Made by a program: the position numbers and the translations under genes. Under the pieces are notes generated by a model. That model was not told the DNA's origin. It was given only the letters and a program-made list of their open reading frames with translations, and searched no databases. A stretch of DNA of 64,000 nt. Origin: Sphingobium aromaticiconvertens. GTDB lineage: Bacteria > Pseudomonadota > Alphaproteobacteria > Sphingomonadales > Sphingomonadaceae. The stretch spans positions 2,599,501-2,663,500 of the forward strand of contig NZ_JBANRJ010000001.1 of the NCBI RefSeq assembly GCF_037154075.1, in the 5' to 3' direction. Positions 53,644-62,848 of this stretch are shown in pieces (position 1 is the stretch's first letter; each line of letters starts with the position of its first letter).

Positions 53644-54822
53644 TCACCAGCGGCGACGCCATTGTGCGCCCCGCCTGCGCACTCGGATCGTTTCATCGCG
53701 CTGCTGCGGCGTGACAAATGGGGTGTCCGGAGGGAGATGGGATCTAATATCGGCAGCGGGCACGATCTTGAGCACTGGCTCCGGCCGCGAACTCGCACCG
53801 GTCCAGCGCAGCATCAGCGATCCTTCGCTGCGTCCCGCCGGGTCCAGCCAATTGGGAATGCCTGGATCGTCGAGCGCGATGACGGCGCGGAAACGACCAT
53901 CGCTGTCCAGTCGCGCCTGCGCTGCATTGAGGCTGCTTTGATGGTTGATCCAGTCGATCGTGTTCCACAGCGGGTCGTTGAGTTGCACGTTCCAGTAGCG
54001 GACTTGGTCAGGCAGGGGGGTCTCGAGGATCATCGCCTCGCCGCGCGCCAGCCGGAAGATGCCCTGATAATAATGCTGGCCGGCGACGCCGCCGCGACCT
54101 GCCCAGTCGTCATAAGCCAGGGTGTTGACGAAGCCCTGTTCCCGCTGCTGCTGGCCATAGCTGAGCGCAAACGTGGCGTAGCGTTCGACAAAGGCGGCCA
54201 GGCGGTCGAGCCGGCGGTTGATCTCAGCCACCGGGATCGGCGCGCTGCCAACGGGACGATCGACCCGTTCGATGGCGATGCGCAGGTCCCGACCCGCTCC
54301 CCAGTCATAATAAGCATGGCGCAGGCCGATCGTGATCGCGCGCGGATCCAGTGGGAACCAGTCGCCGTCATGGCCATCGGGCCGTTCGCCGCCCAGCAGG
54401 ATGTCGAACGCGCCATCGGGACCCAAAGTACAGGTGTCGAGGTCGATCATTCCGACCGACGGTCCCAGATCCTCCATTGGACCCAGGCCGCCCGCGACGA
54501 GATCGAGAAACACGAACACGCCGTCGCCGCGCGTGCCGGACAGGCGATACTGGCCCTTGCCGTCGATGCGTGCGGCACCATAGATAAAGTCGGGATTGAC
54601 GCCGACCGTATTGAGGATGCTACTGACCGAGGGCACGAAATCGGGGTGATCGGGATCGGCAAAGGCGGTTTGGTAGCCGGTGGCGAGCGCGGCGAAGAGC
54701 AGGCGATGGACCTCGGCCCGCGCCAGCGGGTCCGCAGGGTCGGCGAGCCGCTCCAGTACAGTGTCGGCCCCGGCAATGCGATCCAGCCAGCCACGCCATT
54801 CCGAAGAATCAGATATAGGCAC
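53644..54822 (-). CDS. DUF1214 domain protein (copy 3)
   Basis: 392 residues, no leader. C-terminal DUF1214 signatures VRYWNVQLNDPLWNTIDWIN and WLDPAGRSEGSLMLRWTG match the other two copies. Start is GTG 54822, overlapping the sulfotransferase stop by 14 bp, with a weak ribosome site. The pairing with a sulfotransferase upstream and an SDR downstream repeats the 29691-33476 operon on the other strand. Function unknown. Confidence 0.82.
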   Translation of the reverse strand: MPISDSSEWRGWLDRIAGADTVLERLADPADPLARAEVHRLLFAALATGYQTAFADPDHPDFVPSVSSILNTVGVNPDFIYGAARIDGKGQYRLSGTRGDGVFVFLDLVAGGLGPMEDLGPSVGMIDLDTCTLGPDGAFDILLGGERPDGHDGDWFPLDPRAITIGLRHAYYDWGAGRDLRIAIERVDRPVGSAPIPVAEINRRLDRLAAFVERYATFALSYGQQQREQGFVNTLAYDDWAGRGGVAGQHYYQGIFRLARGEAMILETPLPDQVRYWNVQLNDPLWNTIDWINHQSSLNAAQARLDSDGRFRAVIALDDPGIPNWLDPAGRSEGSLMLRWTGASSRPEPVLKIVPAADIRSHLPPDTPFVTPQQRDETIRVRRRGAQWRRRW

Positions 54823-55969
54823 GGTATGTCTCGATATATTCGGCGAATGTGTCGCTAACTTGCTCGCTGGTCAGGCCGTAGTCGGCCAGCGTATAGCTGC
54901 GCGGTCCATGTTTGCCGGCCGGATTGTCATGCAGCCAGCCCAGGATGCCTTTTTCCGACTCCGGGGTGAAATCCCAGCCGAAATGATCATAGGCGGCGCG
55001 AATGGTCGAGACCGGATCGGCGACCAAATCCTTGTAGCGCATATCAAAGATCGGCAGGTCCGGATACGCCTTGCGATAGTCCATGCTGCACTTCACCCCA
55101 TCCCACCACAATTGCAGGAACTCCGCGCCCAGCGCGTGGAGATCGAGATGATCGTAGGACGGCGCACGAATGACACTGATCAGTTGCGAGATGGAGGCAA
55201 TGACGGTGGTCGGATCGCGATGGGGCTGAATGAAGATTGCGTCAGGATAGACCTGACGCAGAGCAGGCAGCTTGTACATATGTTCCTGAATCTTGAGCAC
55301 CCAATGCTTGCCGGGATGGCGCCAGCCCAGATGCTGGAGCCACATCTTATGCACTTCGTAGCGGAAGGTCGCGTCAATGCCCTTGAACCAGTCGTAGAAC
55401 CGGGGGAGCTTCTGGAACATGCAGGGGTTGCTGCTCTGGAACGACGTCGTCATAAACGATCCGCATTCCTGCGGGATCTTCGCGCCCAGCGGATGGGCTT
55501 TCAACAGTTCGTCGGCATCGGCGCCAAGTTGCGCGCGGAGATGTTTGTCGAAGCGAGCGATGCGCGGATCACTGTCGGCAGTCGCGGCTTGCGGCGGAGG
55601 CGAGGGTTCGGCCACTTCCCACATCAACGGAGTGCGAACCTGTGGGTCGCCGTCCATCAGCGCGTGGAGAAAGCTGGTGCCGCAACGGGGTAGACCCAGG
55701 ATGAAAAGCGGCTGCCTGATCTCGACATCGGCGATCTGGGGATAGCGCGCGCGATCGTCGGCGATCGCCTTCAGCCGTGAGAGGTCGTCAGCGATGATGT
55801 GGAGCGCACGGGCATGGCCATTGCTATTGAGGTCGCGATCCTCCTCCATCGACGCGAGCAATTGCTCCAGCCCCGGTCGCACATTGTCCCGCAAATAGTC
55901 GGGCAAGGGATACTGGTTCAGCAGCATATCTGCATCCGGAAACCGTGCCGTCATGACTTTCGTTGCCAT
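54809..55969 (-). CDS. Sulfotransferase family protein (copy 3)
   Basis: 386 residues. PAPS loop GLPRCGTSFLHALMDGDPQV near residues 93-112 (Cys and Ser in place of Ser/Thr and Thr of the other copies), HWVLKIQEHMYKLPALRQVY, and the 3'-phosphate motif QPHRDPTTVIASISQL. Start ATG 55969; 55954 is possible. Leads the minus-strand block after an AraC gene. Acceptor unknown. Confidence 0.85.
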   Translation of the reverse strand: MATKVMTARFPDADMLLNQYPLPDYLRDNVRPGLEQLLASMEEDRDLNSNGHARALHIIADDLSRLKAIADDRARYPQIADVEIRQPLFILGLPRCGTSFLHALMDGDPQVRTPLMWEVAEPSPPPQAATADSDPRIARFDKHLRAQLGADADELLKAHPLGAKIPQECGSFMTTSFQSSNPCMFQKLPRFYDWFKGIDATFRYEVHKMWLQHLGWRHPGKHWVLKIQEHMYKLPALRQVYPDAIFIQPHRDPTTVIASISQLISVIRAPSYDHLDLHALGAEFLQLWWDGVKCSMDYRKAYPDLPIFDMRYKDLVADPVSTIRAAYDHFGWDFTPESEKGILGWLHDNPAGKHGPRSYTLADYGLTSEQVSDTFAEYIETYRAYI

Positions 55970-56099
55970 CCTACCTGTGCCTCATTTACTAATGTGTGGC
56001 AGACAGAATGGAGCGCGCAGGCACGGATGGGAAGCCGTCGCGCCGCCTATGTCGCGTATCACAAACAAGTGTCGGAAATTGAGATGCGAGCCGCCGGGT

Positions 56100-57014
56100 T
56101 CAGCTAATCAGCAGCCTGTCGCGAAACTGCTGCGGCGAACAATCTTCTATCTGGCGAAAGGCGACACTGAAGGATGCAGTATTGGCAAAACCGCAGCGGT
56201 AGGCGATTTCCTTTATCAGGAGCGATTTGTCTGCCAGCAGGTCCTTTGCCAGGGCCAGCATATGACGACGACAAAAGGCTGCCGGACTTTCCCCAGTGGC
56301 CGCGCGGAACAGGCGTTCATAATGTCGTATGCTAATGCCGCGGTCCGCCGCGAGCTGTTCCGTATTGACCCTGCCGGCCTCTTCGCGAACACGCGCTATA
56401 AGGGTACGCAAATAATGCTGGTCAAGCGTTCCGCGCCGCGCAAGGCCTGGTTTCTCATCGCGTGCGAATTGCTGCACCATTTCGGCAGCCAGTGCCACGC
56501 TGATCGAATCCAACACCAACTGCGAACACAGGCCCGGCGCTGCCAGTTCCTGCTCCGCCCTGAGGAGCAGGGCTTTGATATGCGGATTGCGCATGTCGAT
56601 CGTGTCCCCCAATTGATGATCCGACAATTCCATCGACAGGCCGGTGATCGCGGGGATGTCTATTCTGCAAAAAAGCGATCTTTGTTCCTGTTGCCACCAG
56701 CGTGTGTGAAACCTGCGCGCCGCGGGATAAAAGCGCACCTCACCCTGCTGATTTAATCCAGCATTAGCTGAGCTGAGATAGCGCCCGACAGACGGGAAAT
56801 GCGTAAACTCAAAATAACTGCAGGGCGGTGCGAAGACGATCTCGCTTTGTTCTTGCCAGTAAAATCGCCGAATTTCAAAACGTGCCCCCACGGCCGCTGT
56901 GGCAGCATCGATGGATGTGTCGAATTCCTGGGGGAACACGAAATCGATGTCCCTGGTTCCGACATGGCGAGGAATAGAAGTCTGACAATCAGATTGATCG
57001 ACGATGTCCTGCAC
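56100..57014 (-). CDS. AraC family transcriptional regulator (copy 3)
   Basis: 304 residues. C-terminal AraC domain: [20 protein letters not shown] and [20 protein letters not shown] followed by [12 protein letters not shown] 57014 follows AAGGAACG. It directly precedes the sulfotransferase of the minus-strand block, as another AraC gene neighbours sulfotransferase copy 1, so control of sulfotransferase modules by AraC proteins may be general here. Confidence 0.88.
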   Translation of the reverse strand: MQDIVDQSDCQTSIPRHVGTRDIDFVFPQEFDTSIDAATAAVGARFEIRRFYWQEQSEIVFAPPCSYFEFTHFPSVGRYLSSANAGLNQQGEVRFYPAARRFHTRWWQQEQRSLFCRIDIPAITGLSMELSDHQLGDTIDMRNPHIKALLLRAEQELAAPGLCSQLVLDSISVALAAEMVQQFARDEKPGLARRGTLDQHYLRTLIARVREEAGRVNTEQLAADRGISIRHYERLFRAATGESPAAFCRRHMLALAKDLLADKSLLIKEIAYRCGFANTASFSVAFRQIEDCSPQQFRDRLLIS

Positions 57015-57123
57015 ACTCGTTCCTTCTGCATCGATCGGAATGATAGGCGTTCGATCTCATTCTGAGAAGCTGAATGATAAGCCTGTGGCTCGTAACCGGT
57101 TTGGCGGAAACCAAGATAGGCTC

Positions 57124-57687
57124 ATGAGGTATTCGCAGTGGCGGGCCGAAGCGATTGCGTGGATCAAACAGACCCATCCGGGGCGTGCCCATGTTGGAGC
57201 GGGCAATGCCGTCGATCAAGAGGGCTTCCGCTATCTGGCTGACGCGGGGGCCGATTTCATCAAGGTCGGGATCGGCGGCGGCTCCATCTGTATCACCCGA
57301 GAACAGAAGGGCATCGGTCGCGGGCAGGCGTCCGCCGTTCTCGACGTGGCGCAGGCCCGCGCGGCCGATCATCGCGAAACGGACATCTATGTCCCCATCT
57401 GTTCGGATGGTGGTATCGGCCAGGATTATCACGTCACCGTCGCCCTCGCGATGGGGGCCGACTTCGTCATGCTGGGCCGCTATTTCGCGCGGTTCGATGA
57501 GGCGCCCGGCGCCAAGGTCCATATCAACAACCAGGTGATGAAGGAATATTGGGGCTAGGGTAGCAGCCGAGCGCGAAACTGGGAGCGCTACGATCATGGT
57601 GATGGCAAGGAAGGCTCCCGCCAGATGATCTTTGAGGAGGGCGTTGACAGCGTGAGAGACGGGCGCGGCAAACTTGGCGATACCTGA
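57124..57687 (+). pseudogene. guaB: IMP dehydrogenase-like pseudogene with nonsense codon
   Basis: A central-to-C-terminal piece of an IMPDH-like (GuaB) barrel: [40 protein letters not shown] with the loop Cys, then SDGGI and [14 protein letters not shown]. The N-terminal barrel strands and CBS domains are missing. The frame is then broken by TAG at 57556-57558, where the family has Glu in MKEYWGEGS; past it the frame still reads GSSRARNWERYDHGDGKEG up to TGA 57685. So the gene lost its 5' part and gained a point stop. Not functional. Confidence 0.8.
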
Positions 57688-57905
57688 AGTGCCCCGACGC
57701 TGGAGAGGATGAGACCCCCGGCGTCGGGGCGACATTCAAACGGCCGGAATAATCCCGTCGGCACGCAACGGCGCAAGTGACTGAAATTGCTAGGATGTTT
57801 CGTCGAACTCGTGGCGTTCAAGGCGCACATGTTCCTGCCCATTGTTCGGACCGCGGACATCATCGGCAGGATCGAAGATCATCCATCTTGAAAATGCGCT
57901 CGTTA

Positions 57906-57925
57906 CTGACTAGTGTTCTGACTAG
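57906..57925. promoter_or_regulatory. Candidate toxin-antitoxin operator
   Basis: Two CTGACTAG repeats 12 bp apart, also forming the dyad CTAGT-N6-ACTAG, 14 bp before the antitoxin ATG. A plausible Phd-type autoregulation site. Confidence 0.5.
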
Positions 57926-57938
57926 ATAGGAGGCAGTC

Positions 57939-58193
57939 ATGCGGCATTGGCCTGTACAGGATGCGAAGGCGCGATTCAGCGAGATGCTGGAGGCATGTGC
58001 GGCGGAGGGCGCGCAGCTCGTCACCAAGCGCGGTGTCGAAGCCGCCGTGCTGATACCCGTCGAGGAATGGAAGCGCTTGAACGCCCGTTCCCGTCCGACG
58101 CTCAAGGATTTGTTGCTTCAGGACGAGGCGCGGGGTGACCTGATTATTCCCGTCCGCGGGAAGGGACGTCGGCGGGCGGTCACTGCGCTCTGA
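57939..58193 (+). CDS. Phd/YefM-family antitoxin
   Basis: 84 residues. N-terminal DNA-binding fold typical of Phd/YefM (WPVQDAKARFSEMLEACAAE, VTKRGVEAAVLIPVEEWKRL), then a toxin-binding tail rich in Arg and Asp. ATG 57939 follows AGGAGG. Its TGA shares the A with the toxin ATG. Expected to neutralise the PIN toxin and repress the operon through the repeats just upstream. Confidence 0.9.
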   Translation: MRHWPVQDAKARFSEMLEACAAEGAQLVTKRGVEAAVLIPVEEWKRLNARSRPTLKDLLLQDEARGDLIIPVRGKGRRRAVTAL

Positions 58194-58603
58194 TGTATCT
58201 TCTCGATACGAACATCGTCTCGGAAATGCGACGCAAGAAGCCGCATGGCGCGGTCCAGGCGTGGCTGGAGGCGGTCGACGACCAAAATCTGCATCTGTCG
58301 GCTATAACGCTCGGCGAGATCCAGGCCGGGATCGAACTGACGCGCGACAATGACCCTGATCGGGCGAACGAACTGCAACAATGGGCCGATGCGGTGGCGC
58401 AAACCTTCAACATCTTGCCAATGGACGCCGCCTGCTTCCGGCTTTGGGCACGCCTCATGCATCGTAAGCCCGATAGCCTCTATGAGGATGCGATGATCGC
58501 GGCGACCGCCATGGCCCATGGACTGACGGTAGTTACACGCAACGTGAAGGATTTTACGACGTTCGACGTCCCGCTGCTCAATCCCTTTACGGCCCCGCGT
58601 TGA
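58193..58603 (+). CDS. PIN-domain toxin (VapC/FitB-like ribonuclease)
   Basis: 136 residues. Magnesium-dependent RNase of type II toxin-antitoxin systems. The acidic residues are in place: Asp5 (LLDTNIVSE), Glu in TLGEIQAG near residue 42, and Asp in YEDAMIAATA near residue 100, followed by TRNVKDF. Overlap with the antitoxin gene ensures coupled synthesis. It probably stabilises this mobile or accessory segment. Confidence 0.92.
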   Translation: MYLLDTNIVSEMRRKKPHGAVQAWLEAVDDQNLHLSAITLGEIQAGIELTRDNDPDRANELQQWADAVAQTFNILPMDAACFRLWARLMHRKPDSLYEDAMIAATAMAHGLTVVTRNVKDFTTFDVPLLNPFTAPR

Positions 58604-59268
58604 GGCACGCCTCCACCCTGACAAACCCCGAACAGCGCTTGAGGCTCAGCTCCGTAAAGGCTCCGTCGATCTCGTTTGCCCGTTGAGTTTGTCCTTCACC
58701 ACCTTGGCGGGTGAGAATGTCAGTTTCTTCGAGCAAGCAATGCTCGTTCCAGTATTGCAACCGCGTCGGTCATTGCATTCACCCTGTCCTTCCCAAGGCG
58801 TGGACAGGGAAGGCGACCTTAGGCCCCAATCAGTTCCTGGTCCAAGCCCTGCGCGAACAGCGCCTCAGCGACGGACCGCTCTGGGAGGACATTGCCTGCA
58901 CCGCGAACAGGTGATCAAAAACCGGGCGTGGATTGTCGACCCATCGACGTACTCAAGTACGCCAGCATTGATCTCATCTAGCGATCGGTAGAGTTTTCTC
59001 CCGATACTCTAGCTTTTTGAGGAAGGAGAGCTGAAAGGCGGCGAAGCCAACATGTTTTCCATTGTTCCAGCACCAGCCGGGCGGGATCATAGATGCTGAC
59101 GCTCGATACGTGGAACCAGCCAAGACTATCTGTCGCTCATCCAGCATTGCGCTAATCCTGCTGAAAGCGCGATATAGACATCGGCCGGAGGCGCAGCATT
59201 TACTTATCCACAACATAAGGGCAGTAGTCACCTGGGTATCGCAGACCGAGATAAGGAAAGAGACAATC
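58604..59268. other. 665-bp region between toxin gene and MucR-like gene, no gene seen
   Basis: Open frames here are short, overlap on both strands and match nothing I recognise. A minus-strand frame near 59297-58974 is Cys-rich and not convincing. The right end holds the leader of the MucR-like gene with AAGGAAAGAGA before its ATG. Confidence 0.4.
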
Positions 59269-60264
59269 ATGGCAGACATCGAACAGCCCGACCTCACCGG
59301 GCTGACCGTCCAGCTCCTGAGCGCCTATGTGTCAAACAACAGTGTCGCCAGCGAAGACCTCGCCAAATTGATCAGGGAAACGCGAGCGGCGTTGACGGAC
59401 AGCGGCGAAGCTGAAGCAGTTGAAGAGGCGGCGGTTGTGCATGTTCCGGCAGTCTCGATCCGCAAGAGCCTGGCGTCGCGCGATCACATCATAAGCCTGA
59501 TCGATGGTAAGCCATACAAGACACTCAAGCGGCATCTCGCTGCCAACGGGCTTACGCCGGCTGAGTATCGCGAACGCTATTCGCTACCCAAATCCTATCC
59601 GATGGTCGCGCCCACCTATTCAGCGGCGCGTCGCGAGACTGCGGCGAAAATTGGCTTGGGGCGCAAACCCCGCACGCCGGAAGAGGTCGCGTTTGGCGCC
59701 GCTTTGTCGTCCGCGCCTGTTGAACAGCCGGCAATGCTTCCGGAGGCTGAACTCAAGAAGCCTGCGCGGGGCAAGGCTGTAAAGGCGGCGGCAACCGCGA
59801 GGCCGGTCAACGCTTCAAAGACTGTTATGCCTGCGGTGAAGAAGGACAGTCCCGCGCCCGTGGCTGCACAAGATGGTGCGGCTGCAACTGTGGCTATGAC
59901 CGCTTTGGAACCGGCGGTCACCAAGGCCGCCCGCAAGTCCTCCACAAAACCCGCAATTGCCAAGGCGTCGCGTGCCAAGGTAGCGAAGTCTGCAGGGAAG
60001 AAGGTCGGGCCGGTTGTTGCTGATGCAGCAGTAGATAAGGTTCCGCCGGCTCCTGTGTCGGAAATCATCCGGGAGCCGGTAGCGGCCAAGGCTCCGCGCA
60101 AGTCAGCGGCAAAGCCTGCAAGCAAGAAGACATCTCCCGCCAAGGTACGCGACAAAACGCCCCTTGAGGGCACGGCGGTCGATATTATAGCGGCCCCCAA
60201 GAAGAAGCTGGGAATTCGGACGGCGAAGGCTGCTTCCGCGACGGAAAGCCCCGCAGAAAGCTGA
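59269..60264 (+). CDS. Ros/MucR-family protein lacking zinc ligands, with Ala/Lys-rich histone-like tail
   Basis: 331 residues. Residues ~1-145 are MucR/Ros-like: LLSAYVSNNSVASEDLAKLI, GKPYKTLKRHLAANGLTPAE, then YPMVAPTYSAARRE and IGLGRKPR. The zinc-finger ligands are largely lost: Ser stands where the first Cys should be (IISLIDG) and Asn-Gly where the second His should be (RHLAANG). Such zinc-lacking Ros homologues are known in rhizobia. Residues ~150-331 form a low-complexity tail of AARKSSTK/APRKSAAK-like repeats resembling histone H1 or AlgP. Likely a nucleoid-type DNA-binding regulator. Confidence 0.8.
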   Translation: MADIEQPDLTGLTVQLLSAYVSNNSVASEDLAKLIRETRAALTDSGEAEAVEEAAVVHVPAVSIRKSLASRDHIISLIDGKPYKTLKRHLAANGLTPAEYRERYSLPKSYPMVAPTYSAARRETAAKIGLGRKPRTPEEVAFGAALSSAPVEQPAMLPEAELKKPARGKAVKAAATARPVNASKTVMPAVKKDSPAPVAAQDGAAATVAMTALEPAVTKAARKSSTKPAIAKASRAKVAKSAGKKVGPVVADAAVDKVPPAPVSEIIREPVAAKAPRKSAAKPASKKTSPAKVRDKTPLEGTAVDIIAAPKKKLGIRTAKAASATESPAES

Positions 60265-60272
60265 AGCGACGT

Positions 60273-60304
60273 GCGCTCGCCTAACTTTTTGGGGTGGCGG
60301 GCGC
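60273..60304 (+). terminator. Hairpin after MucR-like gene
   Basis: GCGCTCGCC pairs with GGCGGGCGC (9 pairs, one T-G) around a 14-nt loop, 8 bp after the stop. No U-tract. Confidence 0.35.
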
Positions 60305-61327
60305 ATATGTCCATGCTCTGGATGTGAGCCTTTTGCAGCTCAGCCCGTCTGGTGAAACGATAACCCTGCTGTTCAAAGCCCATGACGCAAGGAAGCTATG
60401 GGCTCTGCGAAGTTGCTCATCGCCTCGATCTGCCTGCACTCGGCTTTTGTAGCAGCAACGATCCTGCATCAGGCAAGACAAGACTAATGCTGCGGGTTCG
60501 GCAGTCGTGGCCGATCAGATTGCGAGTGTTCCGGTCAATAGGCCCATTGGCAGTGTGAACATAAGGGGCATGCGACGATGTCGACCTTGTCTTCTTCTAT
60601 CGGTGATGAATACGCCTTGCTTCGATCCGGCCCACAGACCAATTCGCTCAGCCAACCTGCCGATATCGGCCTCGACATATTTAGGGATGAGAGCCGCTCT
60701 TCAATTTTCGCCGCGTTCGCCCTGCGGGTTTCGCCTGATCCTTACATTCCTGACCTTTGTCCGGCTTCCGTTTACCCTTGCGCGGCTGGACGTACTGACC
60801 GCTTTTCCGCGGGTGGAGGAGGCGAGGGGGGGGAGGCGTTTTGTGGCGGAGGGCGAGAGAGCGGGGAACGGTCGCAGGAGAAGAGACTCGCGGCTGGAAT
60901 TATCACTTGCTTCGCGGTCGATTGAACAGATTGTGGTCGCGCATAGGAAAAGTGGTGGTGGTGATCGCGGTGGTGATTTTCCCAGTTTAATCAGGTCCTG
61001 GTAACGCAGGAACGCAAAAAAGCCTGGATAACCGCAGTATCCGAGGGACTGCCATTCGAACGCAAGCCCAATATGGGTTAGCAAACCATATTTGCGATGC
61101 GGAAATTCGCCGAAATCTTCAACCCCTGTATTGCGCTTACGGGATGTGACAGGGCGAACCGCAATTGGGACGGCACATTTCGACATCGAAGGGAATGGGG
61201 CGGGTGCATCGGCCATCAACGCGGCTCGCTCCCATCTTGGTTGACGGTTATTTTGCAGAAGACTGGGACAGTTTCGCGTTTTCCTGGGCCTACGGAAATG
61301 ATAGATTTTCGATGAAGGACAGACATC
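60305..61327. other. 1-kb region without recognisable gene
   Basis: Long open frames exist on both strands (minus 61489 to 60701, plus 60507 to 61004), but neither gives a known domain, both are Pro/Arg/Ser-rich as expected of GC-rich noncoding frames, and they overlap. Likely decayed sequence next to the insertion elements. Confidence 0.4.
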
Positions 61328-61768
61328 ATGTCGCATTGTGAACAGAAGGACATCGCGGAGGAGGCGAGCCTGCCGTTGAGGATCGGTGATTGGCTCTGGC
61401 GTCCAGGCTATGCGAAGCTCTGGTGGGCCGCCGTGCCACTGTATTGGCTGGGTATGGGGTTCAGCCAGCGCTCTGAGGTTCTGTATCATTTCTACAGTTC
61501 AGCGCTTGCCGGATATTTAACGATCTTCTTTTTTCCACCTCTGGTGGCGCTGATCCAATGTCACGAGTTTTTCCGGGAATGGTTGAGGAAGATACCTCAG
61601 GCGGACGGGGAACCGCTCTTTCCAGACGAGATGTTCCTGAGATCTGACAGCTATGGTCCATCGGGCATGCCGTGGGAATTCGACCCGCTGGACCCTCGTT
61701 CTGGAACTCTTTGGTTGGGAAACACGCTCAATCCGTTGAACCCCGGATATATCAATCGCGCTTCTTGA
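61328..61768 (+). CDS. Hypothetical membrane protein, 146 residues
   Basis: Not recognised. Two hydrophobic segments are visible, AKLWWAAVPLYWLGMGF near residues 29-45 and ALAGYLTIFFFPPLVALIQ near residues 59-77, followed by a soluble tail of ~65 residues containing DPLDPRSGTLWLGNTLNPLN. GAAGGACA lies before the ATG. The tail motif and good start suggest a real protein, perhaps inner-membrane with the C terminus in the cytoplasm. It lies just left of the IS3 element. Confidence 0.65.
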   Translation: MSHCEQKDIAEEASLPLRIGDWLWRPGYAKLWWAAVPLYWLGMGFSQRSEVLYHFYSSALAGYLTIFFFPPLVALIQCHEFFREWLRKIPQADGEPLFPDEMFLRSDSYGPSGMPWEFDPLDPRSGTLWLGNTLNPLNPGYINRAS

Positions 61769-61999
61769 AAGCGGGATCGCCATCCATCGGCCCCCTGTCG
61801 AGATCATTCGTAAAACTACCGCTGTTGAGGATCGAAGCCTGCTCGAAAGAAGTGACCGGGGCGGTGATATCCGCTGTGCCGCGTCTACTGTCTGCTTCTC
61901 CAAGATAGCGGTTTCGCAGGCCCTGCGGCCCGCATTTGATCTGCCCCCTGCTGAGTGGCCCAGAGACTATGATAGTCTGGACCACGAAAGGGACATCGA

Positions 62000-62278
62000 A
62001 TGCCATTCAAGAAGCACAAGCCTGAAGAGATTATCGGCAAGCTGCGTGAAGTTGAGATCGTGCTGGCGCAGGGCGCGAGCACTGCCGAGGCTTGTCGCCG
62101 GATCGCAGTTAGCGAGCAGACCTATTATCGCTGGCGCAAGGAATATGGGGGTCTGAAGACCGATCAAGCGCGGCGGATGAAGGACCTGGAGAAGGAGAAC
62201 CTGCGGCTGCGCCGGGCGATCTCAGATCTGACCCTGGACAAGCTGATTTTGCAGGAAGCTGCACGGGGAAACTTCTAA
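62000..62278 (+). CDS. IS3-family transposase OrfA
   Basis: 92 residues. N-terminal helix-turn-helix (EIIGKLREVEIVLAQG, TAEACRRIAVSEQTYYRWRK) and a leucine-rich coil (MKDLEKENLRLRRAISDL) used for oligomerisation, then the IS407-type end KLILQEAARGNF. Recognises the element ends and normally forms OrfAB by a -1 shift near GGGGAAAC at 62265-62272. Confidence 0.9.
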   Translation: MPFKKHKPEEIIGKLREVEIVLAQGASTAEACRRIAVSEQTYYRWRKEYGGLKTDQARRMKDLEKENLRLRRAISDLTLDKLILQEAARGNF

Positions 62279-62848
62279 GCTCTGCGCGGCGGCGATGCTG
62301 TATCGATCATGTGCGCCGGGAGCTTCCGGTATCCGAACGACGGATATGCCGGATGCTGGGCCAGCATCGATCGACGCAGCGCAACGTGCCACGCGGGGCA
62401 GATGACGAGCAGGCGTTGACCGAGGACATCATCGCGCTGGCAAAGCAATATGGTCGTTACGGCTATCGCCGGGTGACGGCATTGCTGTGCCATGCGGGAT
62501 GGACGGTGAATCATAAACGGGTCGAGCGGATTTGGGGGCGTGAGGGGCTCAAGGTCCCGCAACGTCAGCCAAAACGTGGACGCCTGTGGCTCAACGATGG
62601 ATCATGCATCCGACTGCGCCCGGAATATCCGGGGCATGTATGGGCTTACGACTTTGTCGAAGGTCGCACGCATGATGGCCGAAAGTTCCGCATCCTGACC
62701 ATCATCGATGAGGCCAGCCGGGAGTGCATGGCGCTCATCGTTGCTCGCCAGCTCAAACATGAGGACGTACTGGCAGCTTTGGCGGACCTGTTCATCTCGC
62801 GTGGCCCGCCTGCACATATACGATCCGATAATGGGGCCGAGTTCACCG
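62263..62848 (+). pseudogene. IS3-family transposase OrfB, truncated by IS21-type insertion
   Basis: Read in the -1 frame relative to orfA from about 62263. LPVSERRICRMLGQHRSTQR, RYGYRRVTALLCHAGW and the integrase core with the first two acidic residues (WAYDFVEGRTHDGRKFRIL and IRSDNGAEFT) are present. The protein is cut just after the second Asp, so the catalytic Glu of the D-D-E triad is gone and transposition activity is not expected. Read-through into the IS21 end adds a few foreign codons to 62871. Confidence 0.85.

Larger units (their letters stand above)
61937..62848 (+). mobile_element. IS3-family (IS407-like) element, right part lost
   Basis: The left end TGATCTGCCCCCTGCTGAG starts at 61937, and orfA and the start of orfB follow. 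The element is cut at 62848/62849, where the end of an IS21-type element (TGTTGATTGCCG) begins inside orfB. The right inverted repeat is not seen within the window. Confidence 0.75.

Noticed and set aside
52101..54858. Long plus-strand frames (380 and 416 codons) opposite the phosphotransferase, SDR and DUF1214 genes
   Set aside because: Both are shadows; the minus-strand genes have family motifs and coupled starts.
60701..61489. 262-codon minus-strand frame in the region left of the IS3 element
   Set aside because: Overlaps the membrane protein start, has no domain and reads like translated noncoding DNA; I could not support it.
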